NCBI GenBank assembly: GCA_023715865.1
Contig: JAMBOW010000003.1
Coordinates: forward strand, 1-64,000
Reading direction: 5' to 3'
DNA length: 64,000 nucleotides
Origin: Neobacillus mesonae
GTDB taxonomy: Bacteria; Bacillota; Bacilli; Paenibacillales; Paenibacillaceae
Shown here: one piece after another, positions 8,324 through 16,357 of the stretch
How positions within the stretch are numbered: the stretch's first letter is position 1
Layout of the letters: each line of letters begins with the position of its first letter
Notes under the pieces: generated by a model
Database searches by the model: none
What the model was told of the DNA's origin: nothing
Seen by the model: only the letters and a program-made list of their open reading frames with translations
Position numbers and translations under genes: made by a program

Positions 8324-8391
8324 GAGTCGTGCTCCTTTCAGTCATAAAAAAAGGATATATTTAGACTGTAAATGTAAAATTTAATTATGTA

Positions 8392-8420
8392 ATTCTACCT
8401 GTTTAATCGGGTATTGACAA
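8392..8420 (-). promoter_or_regulatory. Predicted tetR promoter overlapping the ssuB promoter
   Basis: On the minus strand TTGTCA (8420-8415), 17 bases, TAGAAT (8397-8392). Its -35 shares bases 8415-8419 with the -35 of the + strand promoter, so the two polymerases cannot bind at once. Confidence 0.6.
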
Positions 8421-8443
8421 TAACCTTCCAGCTCTGCTAAGAT
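8414..8443 (+). promoter_or_regulatory. Sigma-A promoter of the ssuBC unit
   Basis: TTGACA (8414-8419), an 18-base spacer, TAAGAT (8438-8443). Same hexamers and spacing as the tauD promoter. It starts a leader of about 165 bases before the ssuB ATG. Confidence 0.78.
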
Positions 8444-8519
8444 GAGCCACAACATCATATGACTTGGATCACCTGAACTGATCTTAACCAGCAGCTTCAA
8501 GCCTATATGTATATGTGTG

Positions 8520-8587
8520 GAATCGACTGGAACAACCGGAGATTCGGCTATGCACCTTTTTCAGAGGGTGAGTCGGGTCTCTTTTTT
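8520..8587 (+). promoter_or_regulatory. Attenuator-like leader of the ssuBC unit
   Basis: GAATCGACTGG (8520-8530) pairs with CCGGAGATTC (8536-8545). The overlapping segment 8539-8549 instead pairs with 8571-8581, continued by CACC/GGTG (8553-8556 with 8567-8570), and is followed by six T, giving an intrinsic terminator. The two structures are mutually exclusive. The hairpin arms and the loop motif ACCTTTTTC recur in the tauD leader. No known riboswitch class was recognised. Confidence 0.7.
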
Positions 8588-8616
8588 ATTTATCAAATAG
8601 GAGTGGGGGAGTTATC

Positions 8617-9393
8617 ATGTCCGAAGAACGACTACCAATACTTGAAGTGAACGCGGTGAATAAAACATTTAGAGGAGAACAGGGCTCTAACCATGTACTC
8701 GATGAGATAAATCTTACGGTCAAAGAAGGAGATTTCACGACCATTATCGGACCGAGCGGATGCGGAAAGAGCACACTGCTCAAAATTGTTGCAGGACTGG
8801 ACACCGATTATGAAGGTGACGTACTGCTCAATGGAAAGCGGGTAGAGCGGCCCTCTCAGGAAAAAGGGTTTATCTTTCAGGAGCACCGGCTGTTTCCTTG
8901 GCTTAGTGTTGAGCAGAACATTGCCGCTGATCTGTCCCTTAAAAGTCCGGAGATTCGGAGTCGGGTAGATGCGCTCATTGATCTCGTCAAATTGGGAGGA
9001 TTCGAGAAGGCATTTCCACGAGAATTGTCGGGCGGAATGTCGCAGCGGGTTGCGATTGCACGTGCGCTGCTCAGAAAGCCGGAGGTGATGCTGCTCGATG
9101 AGCCGTTCGGCGCTCTGGATGCTTTTACGAGAGGACATATGCAGGAGGCGCTGCTCGATATATGGCAAACGAACAAGACAGCAATGGTGCTCGTCACCCA
9201 TGATATTGATGAGGCTGTGTTTTTGTCCACCCGTGTCGTTGTCATGGATCGCCGCCCAGGACGAATTAAGGCCATCGTGCCGATTGATCTTCCTTATCCC
9301 CGCAAACGGACCAGCCGTTCCTTTACTGAGCTGCGCACCCTTGTACTGGATGAGCTGGATCATCGTGAGGAGCAGGAAGCTTACAGTATCTAA
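8617..9393 (+). CDS. ssuB: Sulfonate/taurine-type ABC transporter ATPase
   Basis: A 258-residue cytoplasmic ATPase of the SsuB/TauB family. Walker A is GPSGCGKST (residues 45-53), Q-loop region [11 protein letters not shown], signature LSGGMSQR, Walker [13 protein letters not shown] and the switch His in LVTHDIDEA. It would power import with SsuC (downstream) and the SsuA-like lipoprotein encoded on the opposite strand beyond tetR. First gene of a + strand unit behind a strong promoter and a terminator-containing leader. The permease follows after 144 bases. Confidence 0.92.
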   Translation: MSEERLPILEVNAVNKTFRGEQGSNHVLDEINLTVKEGDFTTIIGPSGCGKSTLLKIVAGLDTDYEGDVLLNGKRVERPSQEKGFIFQEHRLFPWLSVEQNIAADLSLKSPEIRSRVDALIDLVKLGGFEKAFPRELSGGMSQRVAIARALLRKPEVMLLDEPFGALDAFTRGHMQEALLDIWQTNKTAMVLVTHDIDEAVFLSTRVVVMDRRPGRIKAIVPIDLPYPRKRTSRSFTELRTLVLDELDHREEQEAYSI

Positions 9394-9537
9394 TATGGAC
9401 TTTTGGTATTAGAAGTTTATATGGATTAAAAAGAGTTAACCGTAAATATTTGATTTGCGCGCATCTTAAAGTATAGAACATGAAAAATTTTAATTCGTTC
9501 CATATAGTAAAAATGATTAGGAAAGGAGCAAGCTACG

Positions 9538-10374
9538 ATGGCATTATCGCTGGCTGCTCGGAATAAAACATCGGCAAAGACCTGGCAGAAGACGAATGGA
9601 CGTAGAGTGAGCAGTAAAAAAAGGCTGTTTTTGCGCGGAGCTGTATTGCCTGCGGCCATACTTGGCATCTGGCAGATTCTTAGCAGTACCGGGCTTATAT
9701 CTCAGCAGATGTTCTCCTCTCCGTGGCTTATTTTACAGCAATATATTGAACTTACATTGTCTGGTGAGCTTCTCCACCATCTGCGGATCAGTCTGCTTAG
9801 GGCATCACTCGGATTTTTGCTTGGCGCAGGAAGCGGGCTGCTTATCGGCATGCTGGTGGGTATGTACCGTTCTTTTGAGGAATACGTTAATCCGACGGTT
9901 CAAATGATCAGGACAATTCCGCTTTTAGCCATTACGCCGCTGTTCATCATGTGGTTCGGCTTCGGCGAGCTGTCCAAGGTGCTGCTCATCTCCATGGGTG
10001 CCTTCTTCCCGCTATATGTAAATACCTTTCTCGGCGTGCGCAACGTGGATGCTAAGCTGTTTGATGTCGCTAGTGTTATGGAATTCAGTAGATTCAAACA
10101 AATCAGGAGACTTGTTATTCCCGCGGCTTTGCCCAATATTCTGCTTGGGTTCCGCCTGTCATTAAGCATTGCGTGGTTGTGCCTTGTAACGGCTGAGCTA
10201 CTGGGTGCCGATACGGGAGTGGGCTACATGATTCAGGATGCCCGCTCATTTATGCAGACGGATGTTGTGTTTGTGGGGATCACCATTTTTGCATTGGTCG
10301 GAAAACTATCGGATTCCATAGTGAAAATCTTTGAAGCGAAGCTCCTGAAATGGCAGGACAGCTATAAAGGATAG
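9538..10374 (+). CDS. ssuC: Sulfonate/taurine-type ABC transporter permease
   Basis: A 278-residue inner-membrane permease with about six membrane segments after a basic N-terminal stretch. The EAA loop that contacts the ATPase is recognisable around DVASVMEFSRFKQIRRLVIP. It matches SsuC/TauC in length and order. GAAAGGAG stands about nine bases before ATG. The 144-base gap before it is AT-rich and contains no clear terminator, so co-transcription with ssuB is likely. Confidence 0.9.
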   Translation: MALSLAARNKTSAKTWQKTNGRRVSSKKRLFLRGAVLPAAILGIWQILSSTGLISQQMFSSPWLILQQYIELTLSGELLHHLRISLLRASLGFLLGAGSGLLIGMLVGMYRSFEEYVNPTVQMIRTIPLLAITPLFIMWFGFGELSKVLLISMGAFFPLYVNTFLGVRNVDAKLFDVASVMEFSRFKQIRRLVIPAALPNILLGFRLSLSIAWLCLVTAELLGADTGVGYMIQDARSFMQTDVVFVGITIFALVGKLSDSIVKIFEAKLLKWQDSYKG

Positions 10375-10386
10375 AGAATAACGAGA

Positions 10387-10440
10387 AGAACCCGAAAGAA
10401 CTCGCACTATCAGCGGTTTTTTCAGGTTCTCTTTGTTATT
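10387..10440 (+). terminator. Terminator between ssuC and the convergent eutH-like gene
   Basis: AGAACC and GAAA pair with TTTC and GGTTCT, then a T-rich run. It overlaps the last bases of the minus-strand gene and probably ends both units. Confidence 0.7.
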
Positions 10441-11515
10441 TTTTCATCTTTCGCGTAACGAGCAGAGCAAGCAGCACGGCAGCTGAACCTCCGGTTAATT
10501 TGCCTACAATCATGGCAAACACCATGCTTTTATCCATACCTGCCACATATCCCAAATGACCGCCAAACACAAACGCCCCGCTAACGGCAAAGGTAACATT
10601 GATGATTTTCCCTCTAGGATCCATGTCTTTTAGAAGGGCCAGCATCGGAATGTTGTGGGCTAGGGTGGCGAGCAGGCCGGCAGCAGCTATTTGATCTATT
10701 TTCATAAGCGCACCCGCTCTTGTTAAATATTTATTCAGTCGAGTAGAGAGGAAGGTGACCATGGGAAAAGCACCTGCCAGCACAATGGCGATTTTACCTA
10801 CAGTTTGGATCCCTTCCTCTAGCGGAGCGAGTCCTGGAATCAGGACAAGCCCTGTCAATGTCTCTACAGAAATGGCTGTAAGACCGGCGATAGCCAATAT
10901 TTCAATGAACTTGCCGAATATAAAAAATATCCGGATGACCGTATCGGTGAACTTCCATAGTCCGATGGAGATCACAATTGAAAAAAGCACAGGTATAGCA
11001 AGATTGATCAGCATAAGCTGGGGACTGAGACCCGCCACAAGTCCACCGACAAAACATCCGACCGGAATCGTGATGACTCCAAGCAAGATGCCTTTCGCAA
11101 AATAGGGACGATCATCCGTGCCGATAATCCCAAGCGCAACCGGGATCGTAAATACAATCGTCGGGCCCATCATTGTTCCGAGCAAAACCCAGGAGAACAG
11201 CGCTGCCTCCGGGCTGTTTGCCATCTCCTGGGCAAGCGAATACCCGCCCATATCGGCAGCCAGAATGGTATTCGCGAAAGAGGAAGGATCCGCACCGATC
11301 CATTCATACAGGGGGGAGATAAGAGGGATCAACAGCTTAGCCAATACGGGAGCAAGCGATACGATCCCGACCATAACCAGCGTAAGAGAGCCCATTGCTG
11401 CAAAACCCTCAGAGAAACGCTCACCGAGCCCCCACTTATTCCCGAGCAGCCTGTCCAAGGCTCCTAGACAAAAGAAAACGGCAATAATGCCGACCACGAT
11501 ATCGTTCACATTCAA
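10436..11515 (-). CDS. eutH: EutH-like ethanolamine permease
   Basis: A 359-residue membrane protein with about ten hydrophobic segments. It matches EutH in the N-terminal pattern (LGALDRLLGNKWGLGERFSEG) and in NMAxDMGGY-like motif (LAADMGGYSLAQEMA) and HNIPML near the C-terminus. EutH aids entry of protonated ethanolamine. The best start is TTG 11515, eight bases after GAGGAGG; the first in-frame codon at 11536 lies upstream of that site. No ethanolamine ammonia-lyase or microcompartment gene is nearby, so it is an orphan here and the substrate could differ. Confidence 0.85.
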   Translation of the reverse strand: MNVNDIVVGIIAVFFCLGALDRLLGNKWGLGERFSEGFAAMGSLTLVMVGIVSLAPVLAKLLIPLISPLYEWIGADPSSFANTILAADMGGYSLAQEMANSPEAALFSWVLLGTMMGPTIVFTIPVALGIIGTDDRPYFAKGILLGVITIPVGCFVGGLVAGLSPQLMLINLAIPVLFSIVISIGLWKFTDTVIRIFFIFGKFIEILAIAGLTAISVETLTGLVLIPGLAPLEEGIQTVGKIAIVLAGAFPMVTFLSTRLNKYLTRAGALMKIDQIAAAGLLATLAHNIPMLALLKDMDPRGKIINVTFAVSGAFVFGGHLGYVAGMDKSMVFAMIVGKLTGGSAAVLLALLVTRKMKK

Positions 11516-11603
11516 GGAAGAAGCCTCCTCTTTCAAAATCTAAATCATGTTTAATCATCGGCACGATGCCGGATCATACTACATATTTATGCTGGCGGAC
11601 ACT

Positions 11604-11634
11604 TAAAAAGGCTGCCGATATTTCGGCAGCCAGG
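11604..11634 (-). terminator. Terminator of the GH-symporter-oxidoreductase operon
   Basis: On the minus strand GGCTGCCGA pairs with TCGGCAGCC around a short AAATA-type loop, followed by TTTTTA. It lies about 40 bases after the stop of the oxidoreductase. Confidence 0.88.
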
Positions 11635-11671
11635 ATTATGGCTTACTAAAAATGAACGTGGTTCTAATCGT

Positions 11672-12721
11672 TTATCGTTTCTCAGCGCTGAAGTGAATAA
11701 CCTGCTGCTCTTGTGCGCTTTGATAAGTACTAAACACCAGTTCAAGTGTCTTTAAGTTATCTTCGCCGCTGGTCTGGAATTGTTCACCTGTATTCAGACA
11801 GTGTATGAAGTGGGATTGCAGTCTATAATGACTTTCCTCAAAATCGAGGCCGTTATTTTCGGAGACCGTTTTCTCTACACCGTTATTATCCACTACACTG
11901 ATTACACCGCTGCTGTACAGCTTAATCGTTGCCTGATCGCCCTCAATAATGAACTGTTCCAGGTGATTTGGCAGCACTTGATCCGCGAGCGGTCCGGGCA
12001 GGTTTTGCCTTGTAGCCCAGCTCATGTCCATTAATCCAAAATAATCATCGTAACCCAGTGTTACAAGTCCGGTATCCTCTCCTTGGATATAAGGGCTGAC
12101 CCGTTTGGTTTCGGCGTACAGTCGTTTCGGGTCACCAAAGAGGAAGCGCCAGGTGTCATACCAATGAACACCCATCTCATAGAAGAGCAGTTTCGGCATG
12201 TCACGGAAGAACGGCTGCGGCAGTTCATTCTCCGGAGCAAAGCGCGGCGAGTAAAAATCGGTATGGATATAGCGAATAACGTTCAGCTGGCCTGCGATTC
12301 CATCATTCAGCAGCTTCTTAATCTGCTGGAACGGCTGCAGCCAGCGCCAATTCTCGGTTACCATCAACCGGACGCCTGCTTCGTTTGCAATTTTGACCAT
12401 CTCACGCGCCTCTTCCATCGTCCGTGCAAATGGTTTTTGACACATGATATGCTTGCCTGATGCAGCGATTTTTCTTATAAAATCCAGATGAGTCTGGGGC
12501 GCTGTAATCACATCAATGACGTCTAGGTCCGCATTCGCAAGCATTTCATCAAGGTCCGTATACAGCTTGTCCTGCGGTATTCCATACTGATTCGCTTTTT
12601 CCGTCAGCTTATTTTTGTCCAAGTCACACAATGCTTCAATTTGGACATCGGGAATTCTCTTCCACGCTTTTAAATGTTTATCAGACCAGTAACCTGTTCC
12701 AATGATACCTATTTTCCACAT
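11672..12721 (-). CDS. Gfo/Idh/MocA-family oxidoreductase
   Basis: A 349-residue NAD(P)-dependent sugar oxidoreductase. The Rossmann motif is IGIIGTGYWSDKHLKAW (residues 3-20). The catalytic-region motif is QKPFARTMEEA with its Lys near residue 96. The C-terminal alpha/beta domain carries GVHWYDTWRFLFG. The family oxidises or epimerises sugars, inositols or glycosides (some use an oxidised keto intermediate in hydrolysis). Third gene of the operon, 22 bases after the GPH symporter, so it probably acts on the sugar that is released and imported. Exact substrate unknown. Confidence 0.85.
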   Translation of the reverse strand: MWKIGIIGTGYWSDKHLKAWKRIPDVQIEALCDLDKNKLTEKANQYGIPQDKLYTDLDEMLANADLDVIDVITAPQTHLDFIRKIAASGKHIMCQKPFARTMEEAREMVKIANEAGVRLMVTENWRWLQPFQQIKKLLNDGIAGQLNVIRYIHTDFYSPRFAPENELPQPFFRDMPKLLFYEMGVHWYDTWRFLFGDPKRLYAETKRVSPYIQGEDTGLVTLGYDDYFGLMDMSWATRQNLPGPLADQVLPNHLEQFIIEGDQATIKLYSSGVISVVDNNGVEKTVSENNGLDFEESHYRLQSHFIHCLNTGEQFQTSGEDNLKTLELVFSTYQSAQEQQVIHFSAEKR

Positions 12722-12743
12722 CCAGCTTCACCTCTTGCTGCTA

Positions 12744-14129
12744 TTAGTTATTTGAGCTCATGCTGTTCAATTCATCCATAATACGTCGATGCTTCTTATC
12801 CAGCGTGTACATCGCAAGCAGTACGATCTGAATGAGCGTAAGGACAAGCGGTACAAAAATATACATTCCTTTAATGGCTGCAATAGCCGAATCCGGCTGC
12901 ACTGCAAGCTTTCCGTCATAACTAGCGAGTGCGAGTGCCCAGCCGATCGCTGCCCCGCCGAGCCCGGTGCCCACTTTCATGCCAAAGCTGCTAGCACTGT
13001 ATACAAGCCCTTCGGTACGTGCGCCTGTCTTCCATTCACCATAATCAATCGTATCAGCCAGCATCGCATTGGTTGTACCTGCCAAAGGCCCGATGGCAAA
13101 CGTCTTGAGGATGAGTCCGGCAAGCACCATGCCGAAGTTGTCGGGAGCGATCCAAATGAGCACATACCCGGCAATGGAAAGAATAAGACCGGCCAGAGCC
13201 GCGTTTCGTTTGCCGAACTTTTTGATGAGCGGCGTACTTATAGGGAGCGCTACAAGCAGAGGCAGGAGTCCTGCAAGTCCCAGGGTACCGACAAGTGCCT
13301 CATCTCCGAATAAATACTTAGCGTAATACACATTCAATCCGTTTGTAATGGCATTCGATGCATACATGATAATGGATAGGAATACCAAGATGATCCAATA
13401 TTTATTGCGGAACAGTGCTTTAATGCCCCGGTTGAAGGGGATTTCCTTCTGTACAACGGTAGGTTTAACTCTTTCTTTCGTCGTAAGGAACGTAAACAGA
13501 TAGAGGAACGGAGCCACGACACCGAAAATACCAAATGTAATGGCATAGCCAGTTCTTCCTCCACCGAATGCATCAATCATCGGCATGGCAATATACGTAA
13601 TGATCGCCGCTCCAACAAAAGCCAGGAACATACGGAAAATGTTAAGCAGTGTCCGCTGGTATGGCTCCTGAGTGATCATTGCATTCATAACACCATAAGG
13701 AATGTTGATCGCCGAGTAGAAAATGTTGACGAGCAGGTAAGTAACATAAGCATAAATCAGGGTCCCTGTTGGTCCGAGATCCGGAACAAAAAAGAGCAGA
13801 ATGGTTGCAATGCCGAAAGGAGCGCCGATCCAGAGCATCCATGGCCTTGCCTTGCCGTGCTTGCTTTTCGTTTTGTCGACCAGCACTCCAACACCAATAT
13901 CAAAAAATGCATCTGCGACACGAGTGATGAGCATCAGGGTACCTACTGCAGCAGCAGACAGACCGATGATGTCCGTATAAAAGAAAGATAAATAAACAGA
14001 GATAGCAGTAAAAACAACGCTTGTCGTAAAATCGCCCATCCCATATCCAAACTTCTCTAAAAACGAGAGCTTGGCATTAGGATCCGTGGAGCCTTTAGCG
14101 GGCTGTGTCTTTTGAACGATAGTGCTCAT
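12744..14129 (-). CDS. GPH-family sugar:cation symporter (MelB/XynP/YicJ type)
   Basis: A 461-residue membrane protein with 12 expected helices. The N-terminal motif YGMGDF and the loop LVDKTKSKHGKARPWMLW are diagnostic of the glycoside-pentoside-hexuronide symporter family, which uses Na+ or H+ to import glycosides. GGGGGAGG stands seven bases before ATG. It lies between the hydrolase and the oxidoreductase in one minus-strand operon and probably imports an oligosaccharide or aryl-glycoside for the intracellular hydrolase. Close relatives transport xylosides, glucuronides or isoprimeverose. Confidence 0.88.
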   Translation of the reverse strand: MSTIVQKTQPAKGSTDPNAKLSFLEKFGYGMGDFTTSVVFTAISVYLSFFYTDIIGLSAAAVGTLMLITRVADAFFDIGVGVLVDKTKSKHGKARPWMLWIGAPFGIATILLFFVPDLGPTGTLIYAYVTYLLVNIFYSAINIPYGVMNAMITQEPYQRTLLNIFRMFLAFVGAAIITYIAMPMIDAFGGGRTGYAITFGIFGVVAPFLYLFTFLTTKERVKPTVVQKEIPFNRGIKALFRNKYWIILVFLSIIMYASNAITNGLNVYYAKYLFGDEALVGTLGLAGLLPLLVALPISTPLIKKFGKRNAALAGLILSIAGYVLIWIAPDNFGMVLAGLILKTFAIGPLAGTTNAMLADTIDYGEWKTGARTEGLVYSASSFGMKVGTGLGGAAIGWALALASYDGKLAVQPDSAIAAIKGMYIFVPLVLTLIQIVLLAMYTLDKKHRRIMDELNSMSSNN

Positions 14130-14218
14130 GTTTTTTCCTCCCCCGATGCCTTTCTCTATAATCTAAAGGCACGGATTGTTGTAATCTTGCTGTATGATGA
14201 TTCTATTTCTTTTTCTTT

Positions 14219-15967
14219 TTATGCACGGATCATTCGGACCGCTATATAAGGTCTGCCTGGCAGATCAATGCGGAATGTGCCCTCATACGTTCCCTCAAGC
14301 TTTTGAATTGTCATGTTCCAGGTATCCAAAATCTCTACGTTGTACTTGATGCCCGGCTTGAGAAGAAATTCCCGGAATGTAGGCTGGTTAAAGCCAAAGT
14401 AGAACAGGTAGTATTCATCTTCGACGCCGGCACAAGGCAAATCCCATTCGAATTGCAGCGGATTCAGACCCTCGCTAGGACCTTCTTCCATAACCCTCCG
14501 AAGGAAAGCAATACGTTCTGGACTCGTTCCATGGAGCTCGCCGCCCTTGGCCCACCATAGGATTTCGTCCGGATGCATGTAGGTTTCACCATGGCCGACA
14601 TACCCGCCGCGAACAGCTCCTTCCCAGAAACGCCGTACCATTTCTTCACCAGTGATGTTTCCCCATCCTTGGTCGACGTTGCCTTCATAGGCGCATTCAT
14701 CGATAACGATTGGCTTATTCCACTGTTCGCGCCATTCGTCGGTTGCTTCCGCTGTTTTGTACACATCGATGCGCTGTATACTGCAGTGAGTTACCCAAGG
14801 CTTGGTGAAGTCATAAAATTTGACTCCATTATGATTGGAGATCAGATGGCCATACGGGTCGTTTTCTGTTACGATTCCTGCAAAGCGCTCCCAGTCATCG
14901 AGATCCTTAGCCCACATGAAATCATACTCGTTCGCAAGCGACCACCAGATGTGACGATAGGAGGCAAGCCGGGCTACGACATAACGCAGGTAGAGTTCAT
15001 CCTGAGCCTTGCTCATTTCGGCAAAGCCCCACCGGTCATAGGAATGGAAGAGGATAAGATCCGCTTCAATGCCAAGCACTCCCAAGTCGGCAATACGCCG
15101 CTCCAAATGACGGAAGAACTCCGGATTGAAGCGGGTAAAGTCCCAGCCTTCCTCCAAAGAGCCTTCATATGGGTAATGTACGGGCTCGTTGCTATTGTAT
15201 AGATAGGATTTAGGAAACACGCACATCCGCATTTTGTTGAACGGAGAGGCCTTCAGCGATTTCAGTGTCTGCTCTTCCAGCGACTCTCCTTGATGGGTCC
15301 AAGCGTAACTGGTCGTGCCTACCGGGATATACGGAGCTCCGTCCTCGTAGCCAAAATGAAAGGTATTCTTTACCCGCACCGGACCATGGTTGCCTGGCTC
15401 TGGTGCGGTACAATCAAAGCTTCTTTCAATCCCGTCCATGGATGGAGTGTTACTCTTTGTCTTGAAAGTCCAGCTTCCTTCATGATTAGGCATAAAGCGA
15501 ACCCGGTATATTCCGTCTCCATCATAGAAACCGAGCACTTCCACTTCATGGCTGTCTTGAGTGAACAATGCGCCGAGCTCAACATCGAGAAATGGATTGC
15601 CTTCGCTTGGTCCCTGCAGCTCAATCTCGTACACGTTCCACTTCGCGGCAGTGCTTGGTGCATGAACCGGTGCGCTTGCTCTCTCTAAATGAGCGGCTGC
15701 TGCCTGGTGTGGTGATGCAGGCAGCGGTGCTTCTTTAGGATTTGGCATTGCCGGAACCGCTGCCAGTTCTTCGAGCAGCTGCTCCAGCTTGCCTTCTGGC
15801 CAGCCCATTCTTGAAAAGTAAGAAGCGTATTGCGGAAGCGTCATCATTTTTTGCAGAAAAAGCGTGTTTGGGGATTCCCCCAGTATAGGAAGATGGCGAA
15901 GCAGGATTGCCCGCGTACTCGGGTTTTGCCAGAGTGTACCGATCTTTGTGTCTCGGTTATAAGCCAT
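14219..15967 (-). CDS. Clan GH-A-like glycoside hydrolase (DUF5060/DUF4038/DUF5605 type)
   Basis: A 582-residue protein without a signal peptide, hence intracellular. Residues about 5-75 form a helical N-terminal domain, about 110-190 a beta-sandwich (WNVYEIELQG, GSWTFKTKSN; DUF5060-like), and about 200-490 a TIM barrel. The last about 80 residues form a beta domain (DUF5605-like). Candidate catalytic acids are the Glu in SLANEYDFM and the Glu in IVIDECAYEG, at the strand 4 and strand 7 positions of clan GH-A retaining enzymes. First gene of the operon next to the LacI regulator. Substrate not predictable; related families attack apiose-, fucose- or arabinose-containing glycans. Confidence 0.75.
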   Translation of the reverse strand: MAYNRDTKIGTLWQNPSTRAILLRHLPILGESPNTLFLQKMMTLPQYASYFSRMGWPEGKLEQLLEELAAVPAMPNPKEAPLPASPHQAAAAHLERASAPVHAPSTAAKWNVYEIELQGPSEGNPFLDVELGALFTQDSHEVEVLGFYDGDGIYRVRFMPNHEGSWTFKTKSNTPSMDGIERSFDCTAPEPGNHGPVRVKNTFHFGYEDGAPYIPVGTTSYAWTHQGESLEEQTLKSLKASPFNKMRMCVFPKSYLYNSNEPVHYPYEGSLEEGWDFTRFNPEFFRHLERRIADLGVLGIEADLILFHSYDRWGFAEMSKAQDELYLRYVVARLASYRHIWWSLANEYDFMWAKDLDDWERFAGIVTENDPYGHLISNHNGVKFYDFTKPWVTHCSIQRIDVYKTAEATDEWREQWNKPIVIDECAYEGNVDQGWGNITGEEMVRRFWEGAVRGGYVGHGETYMHPDEILWWAKGGELHGTSPERIAFLRRVMEEGPSEGLNPLQFEWDLPCAGVEDEYYLFYFGFNQPTFREFLLKPGIKYNVEILDTWNMTIQKLEGTYEGTFRIDLPGRPYIAVRMIRA

Positions 15968-16357
15968 AGGTAAGGCTCCCTTCCGTTTTATAGTTTAGTT
16001 TTGTTTAGTAAACAAATGCGAAACGATCTTGTTTAATTAATTTAATTATGATTTCTGATTATGGCTGCAAAACCATCCTACATCAGCCTATTTAAGTCGT
16101 CAACCTATTGATTCACGAGAAGTATCTGTTTTCAGATTGAACTAAACAAACTAAACAAATTAATAAACGTTGATGCTATTATGTTTTTGTTTGAACTCCT
16201 AATGACAGAAGCCCCAGAAATAATAAATTTAAGAAAATAAACTGAAAATACAATGGAAAAATTCATTAATTAGTTACATGGGAATCGAAAATTGCTATTT
16301 ATACAGCATTCCTTTAAACTAAACATACTAAACAACATGATGAGGAGGGATGAACCT
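15968..16357. promoter_or_regulatory. Divergent regulatory region with three LacI-type operator candidates
   Basis: This 390-base gap holds no gene. It carries a direct-repeat element ACTAAACAAACTAAACAA at 16141-16158 and, with one change, at 16318-16335. A related copy in opposite orientation lies at 15994-16009 and runs into the near-perfect palindrome TTGTTTAGTAAACAA (16001-16015). The first copy lies just before the hydrolase gene and the last just before the lacI ribosome site, as expected for repression of the operon and autorepression. Binding by the neighbouring LacI protein is inference. Confidence 0.65.

Noticed and set aside
8450..8587. SAM, T-box or guanidine-I riboswitch before ssuB
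   Set aside because: The S-box core, the T-box AGGGTGGNACCGCG motif and the ykkC core sequences are all absent.
8877..9275. Antisense frames of 132 and 243 codons over ssuB
   Set aside because: Typical mirror frames of a GC-biased real gene; no start signals or domains.
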